Below, piece by piece: positions 6,309 through 8,731 of a DNA stretch of 8,731 nt. The notes below the pieces were generated by a model that was not told the origin of the DNA, ran no database searches, and saw only the letters and a list, made by a program, of their open reading frames with translations. The position numbers were made by a program, and so were the translations under genes. Position 1 is the first letter of the stretch; every line of letters begins with the position of its first letter. This DNA comes from Holophaga sp. (GTDB lineage Bacteria; Acidobacteriota; Holophagae; Holophagales; Holophagaceae): assembly GCA_016715205.1 (NCBI GenBank), contig JADKBC010000043.1, positions 1-8,731 of the forward strand, given 5' to 3'.

Positions 6309-8731
6309 ATGCACCTGCGCGTCAATGTATTCAAACTCATCTTCCGCATCGCCGCTTTCAGCGCCGCCTTGTTCCTCATCTCTGGCGCCCAGGCCGCGCC
6401 TGCCGCCCTAACCGGCGCCCAAACTGCCCTGCTCCAGCAGGGCGCCAGCAGCTACAGCGGCGTCACCGATACCAGCGTCACCTCGCAGGGTTGGGCCAAC
6501 CCGCCGCAGTACACCCTGAACTACGGCCAATCCAAAACCCTGACCGTGGGCCGCGGCGGCAACAGCAACCTGATCGTCGCCTTCGACCTTTCAGCCATCC
6601 CGCCCAACAGCAGCGTCATCTCAGCCACCCTCTCGCTCAACAGCCTGACCCCCCCGGCGGCGGGAACTGCATCACACCCGGCACCCAGGTGCGGCGCATC
6701 AACTTCTTCAGAATGGTGAAGAACTGGGATGAAGGCAACCAGAACGCCGGCCCGATCAACGCCGCCGGCAAACACGGCGCTACCGGCCAATATGCCTTCC
6801 AATACTTCACAGGCGAAGGGACCAATATCGCCTGGGCCGGCCTGGGCTTGCAGGCCGGCAGCGATTACGCCCCCCTGGCCGAATCCTTCAGCGATGTCCT
6901 CAACCCGGGCTGGTACACCTGGGATATCTCCGCCCTGGCCCGGGCCTGGGTGCGCGGCGATCTGCCCAACTACGGAGCGGCCCTGGTGGATGAGTCGGGC
7001 TACTCGGCCAGCAACTGCGACTACCGCGAATTCGCCTCCAGCCAGGCCCTCAACCAGGCCCAGCGCCCCATCCTGCGCATCCGCTACAACCCGGACGTGC
7101 CCTACGTCAACGCCGGCCCCGACCAGGAAATCCTGACCTGGGACGGCAGCGCCCTGACCCTGGATGGTTCCGCCAGCCACGACCGGCCCGGCGGCGATGA
7201 CGCCAGCCTCACCTACACCTGGAAGATAGCCACGCCTGCCTATGGCTCACAGTTAGCAGCAGAGCCGGCGCAGACCGCCAAAGCCGCCTTCACGCCCGAT
7301 ATCCCCGGCGAATGGGACCTCCAGCTCACGGTCACCAACAACCTGGGCGAGAGCGCCAGCGACAGCGTTCACCTGCGCATCCTCAAACTCAGCGCCGCTC
7401 ACCCGCGTCTCTACCTGACCCCCGCCCGCCTGGCTTTCCTCAAAACCCAGGCCGTCCCGGCCAACCAGCGCTGGATATAGCTGCTCGCGGCTGTCAACCA
7501 GCCCACGGGCGATATGCAGGCCAAAGCCCTGGTCTACCAGATCACCGGCCAGACGGCTTACTGCACCGCAGCCATCAACCAGGCGCTCCAGATCGTCGCC
7601 AGCCCGAACTACAACACCTCCACCGGTGGAAATATGGCCGTCGTTTACGACTGGTGTTACAGCCAGCTCAGCCCGACCCAGCGCGTCAGCCTGATCGGCT
7701 TCTTCAATGCCTGGGCCGACAGCAGCCACGTCAATGACGTGACCGGCTGGGGCAATTATTGGCCCGGCTATGCCTATTCCTACGCCCTGATGGGCCTCGC
7801 CAGCTACGGCGATGCGCCCCGCGCCAAAGAGTGGATCGATGAATACCGCTACCGGCGCTACGCCCAGAGCGACCAGATACTGCTGAATGCCATCGCCGAT
7901 GGCGGCGCCTGGCCGGAGGGCATGGTCTACGATTGGATCGCCAACTATCCGCGCCTCAAAACCCTCTCCGCCTGGTTGAGCGCCACCGGCGAAAACCTGT
8001 TTGAGAGTTCTCCCTGGTACCGCAACCGCCTGGACTACCTGCTGCTCCACCGTTGGCCCGGCCAGGCCTCGCAGTGGGGGTTCATCTATCACCCCTACCA
8101 GTCCACCGGCGACAGCGAGCGCTTCCGCGGCAGCCTGACCAACTACGAGCGCATCATACAGCTGATCCTGGTCGAGCAGTACCCCGCCGACACCGCCGCC
8201 CTGCAAACCCAGGCCTACCTGTCCAGCGGGCCGACAGCCAACTCAATGTCCTTCCTCTATCACGAAGAATTCCTGTTCTACAACCCCAACCAGGCCAGCG
8301 CCGCCCCCACCCCCTCCAGCCATTACGCCCCCGCCACCGGGACGATCTTCCTGCGCTCAGGCTGGCCAGATGGAGCCCTGGACAACGACACTTCCGTGAC
8401 CTACATGACCTTCCAGGCCGGCGATCACTTCACCTACCACCAGCATTACGACCAGAACAGCTTCACCCTCTTCAAATACGCCGACCTGGCCCTCGACGCC
8501 GGGGTTTACAGCGGCAATGGCCTTTCCTACCATGATTTCAATTATTATGTCCGCAACATCGCCCACAACACCCTGGTGGTCTACAACCCAGCCGAAAACC
8601 TGACCACGCCCGCCCGGATGCCGTCTCCAACGACGGTGGATAGCGCACCATGTACCCCGCCAGCCGCACCCCACCCAGCCTGGACTATTTCAACCAGTAC
8701 AAAACCCAGTACAACACGGGCGCCATGCTCC
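6309..8731 (+). CDS. Secreted DNRLRE / PKD-like / heparinase II/III-like protein (frame broken, 3' partial)
   Basis: About 808 residues are visible after repair, and the gene runs off the window. A Sec signal peptide (residues 1-29, ending ISGAQA) precedes a DNRLRE-type beta-sandwich (about 35-262: LIVAFDLSAIPPNSSVISAT, GWYTWDISALARAWVRG, final RPILRIRYN). Next is a PKD-like Ig domain (about 265-360: NAGPDQEILTWDGSALTLDG, DLQLTVTNN). A heparinase II/III or alginate-lyase-like part starts at about 363 (HPRLYLTPARLAFLK), continues with a helical toroid, and includes the beta-domain motif GDHFTYHQHYDQNSFTLF plus YYVRNIAHNTLVV. The product probably cleaves an acidic polysaccharide by elimination outside the cell; the substrate is unknown. 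Breaks: one C missing in the C7 run 6649-6655 (frame 0 to 2), in-frame TAG 7478-7480 (codon 391), one base missing near 8613-8617 (frame 2 to 1), and a second in-frame TAG 8641-8643 (codon 779). Coding is clear on both sides of each break. It has its own ribosome site and follows a terminator, so it is a separate transcription unit. Confidence 0.82.

Noticed and set aside
6521..7180. Open frame on the - strand (219 codons)
   Set aside because: It lies opposite the DNRLRE domain with the same biased composition; shadow of the + strand gene.
7253..8206. Long open frame on the - strand (317 codons)
   Set aside because: It is antisense to the clearly coding lyase frame, has a Gly/Val/Ala-rich composition typical of mirrored GC-rich codons, and shows no recognisable motif.
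8053..8535. + strand open frame, Arg/Pro-rich
   Set aside because: It overlaps the heparinase-like frame, which carries the conserved motifs; its composition is that of a shifted reading.
1..8731. CRISPR arrays, tRNA or rRNA genes, insertion sequences
   Set aside because: No spaced direct-repeat array, cloverleaf, rRNA-like stretch or transposase motif was seen on either strand.

Overview
The window reads almost entirely rightwards on the + strand. It looks like a free-living, single-membrane-style environmental bacterium. The exported multicopper oxidase, the lipoproteins, the C-terminally anchored surface protein and the large carbohydrate-active exoprotein would fit Chloroflexota (Anaerolineae-like). 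That assignment is a weak inference from protein style; there is no marker gene here.

Layout. (1) 1-325: tail of an exported protein with a C-terminal membrane anchor. (2) 361-1915: a secreted multicopper oxidase, broken by three single-base frame changes. (3) 1916-2091: a non-coding spacer with a long imperfect inverted repeat and a second small hairpin. (4) 2092-6103: a tightly packed run of genes. In order these are a membrane-anchored cupredoxin-domain protein, a lipoprotein of unknown function (frame-broken), an FtsX/MacB-type ABC permease (one frame break), its ATPase, and a PCu(A)C-type periplasmic copper-binding lipoprotein with a perfect H-X10-M-X21-H-X-M motif. (5) 6104-6308: a spacer with a 10-bp tandem repeat and a perfect 18-bp stem intrinsic terminator. 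(6) 6309-8731: the start and most of a large secreted protein (signal peptide, DNRLRE-type domain, PKD-like domain, heparinase II/III-like lyase). It is broken by two frame changes and two in-frame TAG codons and runs off the window.

How the genes may work together. Genes 2 and 4 form a coherent extracytoplasmic copper locus: an oxidase that needs copper, two copper-binding carriers (cupredoxin and PCuAC), and an ABC system whose permease has an adjacent Cys pair in its outer domain. I infer a copper capture or delivery module. The combination with an FtsX-type transporter and the unrecognised lipoprotein is the most novel-looking part of the window.

Sequence quality. Nine one-base frame changes and two nonsense codons fall in four genes, while coding signal and family motifs continue cleanly on both sides of each. 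Most of the one-base changes can be repaired by adding or removing one G or C in a short G/C run, which points to sequencing or assembly indels more than to gene decay. Intact genes (cupredoxin, ATPase, PCuAC) lie between the broken ones. Function calls for broken genes are therefore given for the reconstructed protein.
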